Shown: positions 50,143 through 61,410 of the stretch, piece after piece
Layout of the letters: every line of letters begins with the position of its first letter
Numbering within the stretch: position 1 is the first letter of the stretch
Source: Paramacrobiotus metropolitanus
Taxonomy: Eukaryota; Tardigrada; Eutardigrada; Parachela; Macrobiotidae
NCBI RefSeq assembly: GCF_019649055.1
Contig: NW_026570260.1
Location: 620,001-684,000, forward strand
DNA: 64,000 bases
Direction: 5' to 3'
Notes under the pieces: generated by a model
What the model saw: the letters and a program-made list of their open reading frames with translations, nothing else
Told to the model about the DNA's origin: nothing
Databases searched by the model: none
Made by a program: the position numbers and the translations under genes

Positions 50143-51742
50143 TTATTCAGTCGCATCGGCTCCATCAAGCTGTTCCGTTTCTTTGGCGCATGTGGTCGAA
50201 AATTTTCCGTTGATTTCCATGGGTAATGCAGAGTGCTTGATACAGTGGCGCGCCATCTTGATGATTTGGCTGCTTCTAAAGCGGCAATCAGCGCACACCA
50301 GGAGTGCGTTGCGACATAACTGCTGATGCTGACCGCCTAGCAAATGGGAGATTAGCGTCTGCTCCGCTTTGCAATGGAACTGGCACCCTTCGCAGCGATA
50401 CGGATGCGGTGAAGCATGACAGCCGATGATGACCTCCTTTGCCGATGAATTAAAGACGACGGTGTGCACGCTGGTTGGCATGATGGACTCGTGAGCATGA
50501 TTGTTCCGAAGCGGCGCCTGTCGGGAAGGCATTCGAACGTTCCTCCTTCTCCTCCTCGGGAAGGACGACCTTCTCCCGTAACAGTGAGCTCTTCGGCATG
50601 GTAGCGCGGCTCGAATTACGTGGTTTACCTTGCCGTTTCCGTCTTATGGTGCCTCCATGCCTTCTGCTGTCTTCAAAAAAAGTTTATGCAAAAGCAAAAC
50701 TAAGAAAACCCAAAAGAACTCACTCTTCAAGAAGCGCTGCTTGACGTCTTTGCCAGCCAGATGCAGTATTTTGGATACCGTCGGCATACTCAGACCGACA
50801 CGATCACAAATTACACACATACTTAGGTCCTCTTGGAACAACTGACACACCAACTGCTTCTTCGCGTTACTCGCCCTCGACATTCCTCGGCCTGAACCTG
50901 ACCCTTCAAGATAAGATACAGCAATATCAACAATTTAATTCATGGGAGTAGCGTAAGCTAACCATTACCACTACAGAGAGAGAAGGCAGAACCAGTGTGG
51001 CTCTGCCTCCTTTACTGGGAACACGCAAAAACGAGGCTTAAGGCGGTGCTTTCCACGTGAGACCTCTACCAGTTAGTGTACTGCCTCGTATGTCTAAACA
51101 AGCCAGAAAGGGGTTCAGAACCCAACCCGTTCGCCATGGGACAGAAATAAGTTGCGGAATAATAAGAGATACGGAATACAGGACCGAGACACCTTTTTGT
51201 TGCGAGTGGTTTACATTTACACAGTGTCTTCACTGCACTTACTGCCAGACAAGGTTTTGCCGACCAACAGCAGCTCCCGTTGCACATCGTACAGCTGCAC
51301 TCCGAGGGTACCGGCGATCTTCCGTCCAGTAGAGCCCTGTTCAAACATCCCGTAAATGGCTTGCCGCTGTGCATCGGTGATGTTGCGTCGACGTAATTGT
51401 CGATCAGGCCGCTCGACGGCAGTTATCCGATTAGAAGGAACCACGCCGCTGCGGTTGGTCAAATCGAGTTCGGGGAACTCCGGCGACTGTCGACCGCCAC
51501 TGGATGGTCCACTGTGCTTCTGCGTTGACTGATGGCGTCGCTTGCCTTCAACGGATAAAGCGCGCGGACTGATTGATTGAGCAGTTGCCAAGTTGTACAA
51601 ACGACAGCATCTATGCGTTTTTTCCCTTTAGCACTCAAGACTCACTTTTTGCTGGCTGTTTTGCGCTGACAACAACGTTTTCGCCAATCGCACTACGTGG
51701 CCGAAGCCGACGACGCTCAGGTAGGCTCTCCTGCCTTTCCAT
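50143..51742 (-). CDS. HTH-repeat/zinc-finger protein, paralogue A
   Basis: Unrecognised family; see the other two copies. Exon 1 is 51742-51646: MERQESLPERRRLRPRS, ending in a gtgagt donor. Exon 2, about 51551-51243, has a helix-turn-helix block with TDAQRQAIYGMFEQGSTGRK then IAGTLGV, and a gtaagt donor. Exon 3, 50897-50724, has a second block, KKQLVCQLFQEDLS then VICDRVGLSMPTVSKILHLAGK. A basic stretch follows, then the last exon from about 50560 to the stop at 50143 with two C2H2 fingers: C-x2-C-x12-H-x5-H in YRCEGCQF...SHLLGGQH, and a complete C-x2-C-x12-H-x3-H in CADCRF...KMARHCIKH. The HTH pattern resembles resolvase and Tc1-type DNA-binding modules. It is likely a nuclear DNA-binding protein. 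Joins between exons 3 and 4 are uncertain. Confidence 0.65.
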
Positions 51743-52578
51743 AACTGCCGTCTCATGCGTTGACAGTAATTATTAAGCTTCGATGATACGCACAAAGAAT
51801 ATGGCAGAATTGGTTCAAATTTTTATTTCACACCATCTGTGATTTGTGAAGCATGTTCTACTGTCACCTAATTCAGCCTCGATCTGATGGTGAGCATTAG
51901 CAAGCAGCAATGAGCCATGAGGCTAGGCTGAGTGAACGAGCGCAAGAGAACCGAACGCAGGCAGCGGTTTATCGTGCGGTTCGTACTTCGTTCCAATCAT
52001 TGCACGTGTACGCTACCTCACGTTTTGATTTTGTTACGGTCGGTGGACGGCGGACGCCATGTGCCGTGCCATGTTATCAGTATTCTGTAGATTCATCATT
52101 GTGGCCGATACGTTGCATTTTCGAAGCTTTCTGATCAAGAAACGTACTCGTACTGGTAGAATAATAGACCAGCGCATCCGCTTCAGTTATGCACTATGTG
52201 TCTGTAGTCCGAAAATTCTTTTCGGTAGTGTCGCGAGTTGGAGACTGTTGCGAAATGTTTCTTTCAAATGGTTGAGGCAAAAGCGACTAATTCTGCGAAA
52301 CTGCTGAAGGTTGCAGTTTTCTCACGATAGTATCAATCATCTGCGGCCAGAGAAGCATCGAGAATTAAAAACACTTAAAAAACGTTGTCCGATGTGGTTG
52401 GGCATTGTTATTCGACCTAACGCACAGATTGCATAGTTTGCATCTAACAGTTTTCTTTCGCTGGTCACCCTATAAGTTCATGGTCATGGAGCAAAATTTA
52501 GCGTAGAAGTTTTCGTCGCTTTTGGAGAAATCTTCGGTGGATAGTTTAAATAGTCTTCTGTCAGCCAGTTCATCGAAA
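51743..52578. promoter_or_regulatory. Shared upstream interval of HTH/zinc-finger paralogues A and B
   Basis: About 0.84 kb separates the outward-facing starts of two paralogues. A shared promoter is inferred from orientation. No named motif is seen. A further 5' exon of paralogue B could lie here. Confidence 0.4.
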
Positions 52579-54075
52579 ATGGATGCCACGCGTGCGAAGG
52601 TGTTGAGCATGTTCGATGCGGGCTGCACCACACGGCAGATCCGGCAAAAGACGCATATCAGCGAGGAGAATCTGAGGCGGTTGCTAAAGAGAACCGCTCG
52701 AAGCTTCAAGCAGCGCAATAACGCCGCGATTAGTCCCATTAGCGACCAAAAGCGACGCCAGATTGTGCGGTTGTTTGACGCGGGATGTACCCAACTGCAG
52801 ATCATGCAGCAGGTGGGAGTACATGCCAGTGGGGTAAAGAGAGTTCTTAAGCACGCTGGGAAAAGCCTCACACTGCGCAACCGCGATGCCGTATGGCAGA
52901 GCAGGGCCACGCCAGCGCAACGAGAGCGCATCTGCCAGATGTTTGACGAGGGTTGCAGCCGACTGAAGATAGGGAAGAGCGTTGGTATGACAAAGAATCA
53001 GGTGGAGCGGGAACTGGCACTAGCCGGCAAAATCCTCTATAGGTTTCCACATGGCAAGTACAGAGTACTTCCGACAGAACTCCGAAAGCGGGGTCATTTT
53101 TCATAGTTATTAATAGACGGTTAATTCAAACAACTGTTTTGTCGTACTTCGGTATGGCCGTATCTAATACATAATTATGTGTTTCTGTACGTTCGCATTA
53201 CAGGACTCTTCAGAATGCTTACATATAACTCAAATTTCGAAGCGTCCGGGATTAATAACTTTGTTCAAGTTATAAAACTGGTATCGACGAAGAAATGCTT
53301 AAGAACTTGCACCTGTTGATTCCAAGTTACATCGTTTGGCTTAAACGGTTGCAGTGCTGGAAAAAGCTCTCCGTGGCAAACAAGTTCTCAACGCCACAGC
53401 CATTTCTCAACCCGAAAACGAACGTAGTCAAAATGACGGAAACAGAGGAGACAGTGTATCTCGGCGTGTCTTACTGCGGAGAAGCAGCTGTCTGACAGAC
53501 AAGCCGGAAGAAACGCTAATGGCCCCTACGAATGCAGCAGAATCCTATGATGACGGAAACGGTAAGAGGCACCGTTTATGTACCCGTTGGTTGATTATTA
53601 GTCATACTGCCAGCAAAAATGTGACCACCCTTCTTTTGCAGAGCCTAACACTCCTGCATATTCCGTGACCTCCTTTGCCGGCGGGAAACTCCATGTGCAG
53701 GCCCAGGCGTCAAAAGTCCGCCTCGCCGAAGGAATCGTGCGCCACGCCCTTACAGGAAATTCAAACATCAAACCCGAGCAAGCCATGGAAGAATGCCGGC
53801 GAGATGGCGCTCCTGTTGCCGGCAAGGGGCAGCGGTATGCGTGCAGTACGTGCCAGCTATCATGGCACCATGAGGACGATCTCCGATCGCATCTGCTAGG
53901 CGCCGTACATCGCAAATTGGCAGCCAGTGGAGGCTTCTTTGCTTGCACGGGATGCTCCTTCAAAAGCCGGAAGCCGCTGAAGATGACCAACCATATTATC
54001 GTCTATCAGGCGCGCTCCCGTCAAGAAAGCGAAGGGATAGTGCACACTGCCGCTGTGGCTCCTCCGGAGGCTTAA
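52579..54075 (+). CDS. HTH-repeat/zinc-finger protein, paralogue B
   Basis: Starts at ATG 52579 (MDATRAKVLSMFDAGC). A single exon to about 53060-53091 holds three consecutive repeats of about 55-60 residues: KVLSMFDAGCTTRQIRQK, RRQIVRLFDAGCTQLQIMQQ and RERICQMFDEGCSRLKIGKS, each followed by a helix ending near RxLKxAGKxL. A Ser/Asn-rich exon from 53355 to 53562 follows. The last exon, 53642-54075, carries two fingers: YACSTCQLSWHHEDDLRSHL then GAVH, and CTGCSFKSRKPLKMTNHIIVY. In the second finger the fourth zinc ligand is Tyr, not His. A polyA signal AATAAA is at 54184-54189. The middle join near 53090/53355 is tentative. DNA binding is inferred; target and role are unknown. Confidence 0.7.
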
Positions 54076-54943
54076 CTGCGATGTGTGGCTGTGTTGGTAC
54101 GTCTGCCGAAGATTATGCTAATTTTTTATGATCAGGCTCCGTTGTATGCGTTATGCTGACATAACCTTAAAACTTGTGATCGAATAAAAATTTTTATTAG
54201 TCATAAATGTTTGTATAGTGTGCGACAGTGATGAATACGAATCATTAACCGATCTCTCCTGCCCTCTGATTGCGTATCTGTATAATATAATTATATGACA
54301 TTAAAGTGTACTATGATCACTGAACAGACCAAATTAAGAGTATTATGGGCAACTAATTTGTAAACTCAAACTAGGCATGGCTTACATACATTTCGATTCA
54401 TTTAAGTTTATTGTTACGGAACTGTATATTGCTGAATTAAATATAAATAAATTAAGAATGAATAAAACAAATGTGTAAATACGAATTAACACGAGCGTAA
54501 TAATGCATAAGCATCTTTTCGGCAAATACGAAGCACGTGCTCGGCGCGATTGTTAAGTAGCATGCCGAGCGAACCAAAATAAACTTATACAGATCTCTAT
54601 AGCCTCTCACATTTTATAATTGCCATTGACCACGATCGACACACAATGTCGGCACGGTAGAATCAACAAAGGATCACAAGTAATTCGACAATGACATTGC
54701 ACGCTGCGTTGCTAAACATCGCTTACAGAAGCAACATCGCTCTTTACAGCCAGTCAGTCTGACTCTGCAAGAATGGACAGCGCTGCACACAAGGGCCAAA
54801 TGTCGTCACGGCATGGCATCCAGTCAAGCCAAACACCGGTAACTGCTCTTAACTCTGGGCTGTACCACTTATTCAGGCGCTGCTCATTTGCTCAACGACC
54901 AAAGAACGAGACTGCTTATGAATTAGAAGCGTGACCTTTGCCC
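54076..54943. other. Intergenic region between paralogue B and the Rh gene
   Basis: About 0.87 kb, AT-rich in the first half. It holds the 3' end of paralogue B and the likely promoter of the Rh gene. No other gene seen. Confidence 0.4.
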
Positions 54944-57294
54944 ATGTCCATGTACTTCACCAGCAGCCGCTTTGCGGCTTTTCTCTTCCTCAGTCAAGCC
55001 GGGTTTATCATTCTGTTTGGATTCCTGGTAGATTACGGCTGGGATGCCACGCCGGTGTCACTGCGCGAACGCCAGATGGGCGATCTGGTGCAGGACGACG
55101 TGGACGCCGGGCGAAATGTGGATTTCAGTGCGCCGCGGAAGTCGCTTGAGCGATACTATGGCAGTATGTTGACTTTACACCATTCGGCCCGCGAGAACAG
55201 TATGCATGCGCGGTTCCTTTGTAGTGTTCCAAGATGTGCACGTGATGATCTTCGTCGGTTTCGGATTTCTCGTGGCCTTTATGAGAAAGTAATACACTTT
55301 TCTTTCAAAACTTTAGCAACACTAATATAAAAAATTTTCAAATATAAAAATTTTCACGGAAATCTAAACTAACGTGGTGTGTTTATAGTTATGGATATAG
55401 CGGGGTGGGTTTCACCTTTATCCTTGCCGCATACGTCCTGCAGTGGGCGCTGCTGATGCGCGGCCTGCTGCGACTACAGGACAACCGAAACCGCATTCGC
55501 TTGGACGTTGAGAAGTTAGTCACCAGCCAAATACTATTATTGCAATCATTTTGGCACAAACAGTTGACAGTGACTTGGTTTCCTCAGCCTTCTGGACGCC
55601 GACTTCACCGCCGGTACAATCCTCATCACTTTCGGCGTCATTCTGGGCAAATTAAACCGTTTGCAATACCTAATCACCATCTTCATGGAGGTGGTCTTCG
55701 TCACCGTCAACGAGTGGATCTGCATGGATCTTTTCAATGCCAACGATGTCGGTGGCACCATCACCATCCACCTATTCGGAGCGTACTTCGGGCTGGCCAT
55801 GGCGAAGACGCTGCACCTGGACGAGTACTCGGACAGCAAGTTCAACACGCTGAAATTCGGGACGCACTATAATGATCTGCTGACGATGATCGGCACTTTG
55901 TTCCTCTGGATGTTCTGGCCCAGCTTCAATGCGGCACCGGCTGTAGGCGACGGTCGCTACCGGGCGGTGATGAATACTTACCTGTCGGTGTCGGCTAGCT
56001 GTATCGGGGCATTTATGATCTCAGCCGTGACTTCGAATAAGCGATTTCGAATGGTAAGCATAAGCGACACACATTACTCAATTAAATGGTTGTGCGTATT
56101 TTTTGAAGTTCGTACTTGACCTTTCCAAATCTGTAAACCTGTAGAGGTCGCCTTAGAAAAGTATAACAAAAGCGTGCGTTGTATATGAGTCTATGACCAT
56201 ATATAACTTGTTCTTCATGTAGGAACAAGACTTTAGTGTACCCCTAATTGGTGTTTTCATTTTTGAAGTTAAACTTTGGCGTTTTTTTTTCGTTCTGCAG
56301 GACATTATCCAGAATGCCACTTTAGCAGGGGGTGTGGTCATTGGTTCGGCATGCGATATGTACTTGTACGGATGGGGAGCGCTAATTGTCGGATTCTGTG
56401 CGGGCTGTATCTCTGCTCTCGGCTTTCACTTCATCATGGTATGCTATAATTGTGATAGCAGCCGGTTGAATCTGAACTGTATTTCGGCCTCTTGTTGCAT
56501 TGGGCCGAAATGCCGAAATAACGAATATATACTGTGCGTTTACCAACTTCACATTTTAGCCACTGCTAGAAGAGAAACTTGGGCATCCATGATACGTGTG
56601 GCGTCCACAATCTGCACGCCATGCCCAGTTTCTTCGGGACGATAATGAGCGCGATCGTGATTGGATGCGCCACGCCGGATGTTTATGGGTCAAGGTAACG
56701 GAAGGTCACTTTTCACTGGCCGCAGCTTCTTTTTGTAAATAGCTGTACAATTCAGAATAATTCAGTGCAAACAACTGCTATGTATATTGTGCAGCTTTTA
56801 CACGATGTTCCCAACAACCGCCCCGCGCGCCAATACCACCGAACTGGCCCAACTGCAGTCCATCTACCCGGATGTTCGGCCTGGACTGGGGCGTACTATC
56901 GGACAACAAGCAGGCTACCAGATGGCCGCCATGGCCACCACCCTGGGCATCGCCATTTCCGGTGGCATCGTGACCGGTAAACCTTCTTACATTTTCAGTG
57001 TATTTCTTCGATTCTCGCGTTTTAAATGATCGTTAATTTGGCAGGGTTAGTGCTCAGGTTAGCATGGTGGAAGGGTCTATCGGCCGGCAGTTCCTACAAC
57101 GATAGTCACCATTGGGAAGTCCCGGAGGAAGTAACCCACGACGAGATCCACACGCTGCGCCATCGGCTGGACAAGAAGGCCCCTTCGGTCAGGATATCCA
57201 TAGTAATTTCAGCACGCTGGAGAAAGCCACCAGTACGACGGAGATTGCGCTGAATAACCCGGCACAGTTTTCGCAAGACGGTTATACCCATTGA
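54944..57294 (+). CDS. Rh-type ammonium transporter (RhCG/Rh50-like)
   Basis: A multi-pass membrane channel for NH3/CO2 of the Amt/Mep/Rh family. It starts [18 protein letters not shown]. Signatures: [18 protein letters not shown] (about 55221-55289), [56 protein letters not shown] with the first pore His, [53 protein letters not shown] with the second pore His, and [14 protein letters not shown]. The cytosolic tail ends QDGYTH. Two frame problems: one extra G in GGG at about 56579-56582 (needed for KLGIHDTCG), and one missing base in CCCC at about 57180-57184 before [15 protein letters not shown] at 57379-57384 is a likely polyA signal. Confidence 0.93.
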
Positions 57295-58250
57295 CTCCGT
57301 TACTGTCTACTGAATGAAATATGAATATTATTATCTGTAATGAACTAATGGTTAGAATAATAATAAGTGCAACGCAGAATAAAAGCATTTATTTATATGT
57401 ATAAGCGATCTATCTGTATAATTACTGACGTCTCTGAGCGATGAAAAATTATCAACCGTTTTATTTACAGAGGGTATTTTGTATAAACGTATTAAGCGGT
57501 GCAACATTATTAACCAGTCCTTCCGCTCCCGATTTTTGACTTGGTGCATTATACTCTGTAGGTTTTCTTGTTGGCGCTGCCTCTTACTCCGTTCCTTACT
57601 TTTAGTGGCCAACAAAAATCATAATTGTTTTCACTTACCACTTGATTTCGTCATAAGTGCTTCTTTATAAAAATTATTGGCTTGCCGTTCAGTAAATATT
57701 TCGCAGGCTGTCGCTACTTCCGGTGCAGAAGCTACACAAAACACACGCCGTCACGCGAAATACCAATAAATGCTGTCACCGATTCACTGCTGTAATTTTT
57801 GAACGTGAAATGATCTAGAAATTAACGAAACTTAATGTACCGAGTGCAAAATGAAAAGCAGTGCGCCGGATGTGTTTAAAGCGCGCGTAAAGGTTGTGTA
57901 TTAAGTGAAAAGTTATGGAGAATGTCTTCGACCAAGTGGAGTGGACCAAGTGGTCACCATAATTTTATGTAAAACTATCAGATTTCAGATGTGCAGTAAT
58001 ACGTGAACAGGAATGACCCGAATGAGAAATATTACGGTAAATTGAATCATGAACGTACAATAAAATAATATTACAGTGTGGTAGTACCCAACTGTGCAGG
58101 GTTTTGCTGATTTAAATAATAACAAGAAGAAACTTCGTGACCAAAGGTCCAAAGCTGTCAGTAAAATATAAAAATAAAAAAAGAGTTTAACTGAGCAGAT
58201 CGGAGGCAGACTAAGACTGATCATGGGTTGTTGTGGGCTAGAGAACCTGA
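57295..58250. other. Interval between the converging Rh and GPCR genes
   Basis: About 0.95 kb, AT-rich, expected to hold both 3' UTRs. No coding evidence. Confidence 0.4.
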
Positions 58251-60773
58251 TCATGGATTAACAGTGTAGACAGTAAAGGGTTGAATGGTGGTGTGATTGG
58301 TTGCATGTGATCGGGGATGACGCGGAGTGGACGGCACCGTGCCGGCATTGTGGGCGCCGCCATGCTCTGGCTCGTCCAGGCTGACCGACCGGCGTTTGCG
58401 GTGGCACACCGTCTCGCGGAAAGCCTGTCGGAAGCGGAAACTCATCACGTTGTAGATGATGACGTTGATGATTCCGTTGCCATAATACGCACAACCTGTA
58501 TACACGTCCGTTAAACTTTTGCATCCTAGGAAGCAAAAGTGAAGCAGGCCTGCTTATGGTTAGCTGAAATACAGACACATATCACACAAATCAGTTTCGC
58601 GAAAGAGTCAAGGCTGTTTACGCCTGTCTGAACCACTGCTGGCAGTTTAGCTTTCCATTCCTGATTTCGCAGTAGTAGAAGAATCGCAAAATAGACGCTC
58701 TAAGTAATGCAACAATGATCCACCAAATTATGGATGTATAAACGTAAAATACGGTGGGAGAACGTAAGCAAAGCCCGGAGATGCGAGTACTGAGAAGTAG
58801 GGAGGAGTTACGTATACTGGACGGTGATAACATTTTAGTTATCTTTGGTTACTTACCGGCAACCATATACAGCGCCGCATTGGCCGTTGTCACCTGCTGA
58901 TCCCAACGATCGACCGTTGACCATAACAAACGTTGAGCATGGAAAGGTGACCAGCTCAAGAAGAACACGAGGCACACCGCCACTGCCATCATACAACAAC
59001 CAACTCTGGTTAAAATTTCGCGTACTTTCAACTAGGAGGAAAATTATGTAATTATATGATTATTGAAGCCAATTTGCAAAATACATAATAGTTATTAGAT
59101 AATTTTGCTATATGATTTTGACTTATCTGACGGATGTGTATTTACCAAGCATGAGAATAGTGGACTTGCGGGACTGGGTGCGCGATGCCCCGGATAGCGA
59201 TTCGCTGTTGGACGATTCGGATGTCCCCGAGCGAGCGTGCATGCCGCTCAGTTGGTAGCGTTTGGTGGGGCTGCGCAGTGTCAAAGCGATCAACCCGTAC
59301 CTACTCACATAGCATACCGTATAAAAAAATTCACAGTATATAGTTTAATCTACCGAGAGTTAGATTGCATACAAAACAGTGAGGAGCCCCATGGGCAGAA
59401 AGAAGAAAGCAATGGCGTGACAGAGGAACAGGGCAAAGACCTGTCGCTGGCGTTCGTGGTCGAAGCTGCACCAGCCCGTTCCCGGGATGCGCTGCAGGCT
59501 GTCGTCGAGCGGGTAGTACACGTGGTTGACCTTGGCATAGTGAGCAAAGGGAGCCGCCAGGAAGAGCGCAAACAGCCAGATGAGGATCACCAGAGTGCGA
59601 CTGCGCGACACCGTCACTAGTCGCTCTGTGCGGAATGGATGGCAAACTGTAAACGTACGCACATTTTATGCACCAACAATCATCGCATCCATTCATTTCC
59701 AGAGCCGCCGTTTACAAAGCATCAACAACGCATAGATACCCATTAATGCAACCATCATTGCACATGATAGTATAATTATACGATTGTGAGAATATTACTC
59801 TACTTCTAGTATACAAGTGATGTATAGTTGTATCATCGTAATATAGTTGTATCATCGTTACTACCATTAAAAGAATCCAGATTTAAATGGTTTGTTGTTA
59901 AAAGAATAAAGTACGTAATACTTAAGTGCTGAAGAATGCACTGAATACCTTGTGTATGGTAATATAACTATGACTGTCGTAACTACGATAACCTGTAAAC
60001 TAGTTTTACAGTATCACCCGTGAATTTCTAATTATTGCTTACTTGCAAGATACCGTTCAACAGTGAAGGCAGTGATGGTCATCACGGAAGCGCACGCTGT
60101 CAACGGTTATAAACATGAGGATAAACATGACGCCATCCTCGTGCAGATTGTAAAGGTCATGCTGGCAGTTTTCACAATTGTGCAGTACTTACTGGTCATC
60201 TCGGCCAACAGCGCTCTTCCAGTGCACACAAAAGAGGGGAATTCAAACTGCAAAATTAACAGCGCAGTGGTAATGCTGCAGTTATGCGTCTTATGACAAG
60301 ACCATCAGCTTGGTGACGATGTGCGTAAGTATTCTTACAATAGAACAGTACATTGTCACCGAACTAAACTGAGGTCCGTTATATTATCTATGCGGGCTTA
60401 CATTGCATTCTCGCATCCAGAAAGAGTACAACTCCATTGGAACACCTAACACAAACAAAAAATTGTGCCTTTTGCACAGTTGCACAAGATATTTTTCAAC
60501 GCAGATGCAAGAAGTAAACGGAAGTTGGCAAATAGACCAGGCAAGGTGAGTGCCGATCAGCTGCCTACCGAAGAGCAGCATGAGAATATCCGCCACCGCC
60601 AAAGAGAACAAATAGCAGTTGGTAGAGGTGTGCATGTACGGCGTCTTGACAATGACGAAGCAGATGAAGACATTCCCGATGATCCCGCTGAGGAACAACA
60701 GAATGTAGATCACTGTGACGGGAACAATGAAGCCAGCCAGATCCTGGTACGCATAATCGAAATCCGATGCCAT
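58251..60773 (-). CDS. Peptide GPCR of the neuromedin-U/pyrokinin/CAPA receptor group
   Basis: Class A seven-helix receptor. Exons: 60773 to about 60562 (MASDFDYAYQDLAGF; TM1 IYILLFLSGIIGNVFICFVI; TM2 NCYLFSLAVADILMLLFG); microexon 60445-60402 (GVPMELYSFWMRECN); about 60255-60195 (FEFPSFVCTGRALLAEMT); about 60105-60054 (CASVMTITAFTVERYLA); about 59649-59375 (ICHPFRTERL, TM4, second loop with GWCSFDHE, TM5); about 59309-59148 (third loop ending SRKSTILML); 58982-58857 (VAVCLVFFLSWSPFHAQRLL, the TM6 signature of this group); about 58499-58251 (TM7 and tail). ERY replaces DRY, which is usual here. NPxxY in TM7 is NVIIY, which is not. All joins are in phase. The ligand is inferred only from the family. 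Confidence 0.88.
59823..59858. repeat. Short tandem repeat, 19-base period
   Basis: tatagttgtatcatcgt occurs at 59823-59839 and 59842-59858 in a GPCR intron. Confidence 0.9.
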
Positions 60774-61410
60774 GGTTAGCAGAAGCGGAGCTGATCTTAA
60801 TACAGTTTGTGACGGCTAAGGAATATACGCGATCCATGCTGGACACGTTTCTGAATTTCAAGTTTCAGTGTCTTTTAAGCACAGTTGGCAGAAACCTCGA
60901 ATAGTGACGGTGTACAAGATAAATAAATACCTTCCATCGATGAAACACAGGACCCAGTGTTAGCGCGCTACATTCCGCGAGCCGTTAGTCATCATCGAGT
61001 GCGGCATGCGACTCTCCAACAGATGCTTTACTACAGTACGGTTCAAAGTGCTATCGTAAGGGATGTCATGGAAGCTCCTTACGCATCGGCAATGTCATCA
61101 TCGCGAATTTACACACTGCTGATGGAGTTTCAACGAGCAGCTCATTAATACGCACGATAATTTCATTGCAATTAGTCTCCTTAGCATTGCACTATGTTTC
61201 ATAAACCAAGCTCGAAACTGTTCAGCACTTTTAAAATACAACGACAACTGAATTTTATAACAACTTATACAATCAACGTCTTGTTATTTATGCACAACCA
61301 CGATTAAGCTAAGAGAAAAATATACAGAATTTGAATTATAAAATGAACGAAAGCGCCGGTAAAGGAGCGTATCTGTGCATCGGCCAACAGGAAAACAGCG
61401 ACGTCAAAGG
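60774..61410. other. Interval between the GPCR start and paralogue C stop
   Basis: About 0.64 kb, expected to hold the GPCR promoter and the paralogue C 3' UTR. No gene recognised. Confidence 0.4.
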
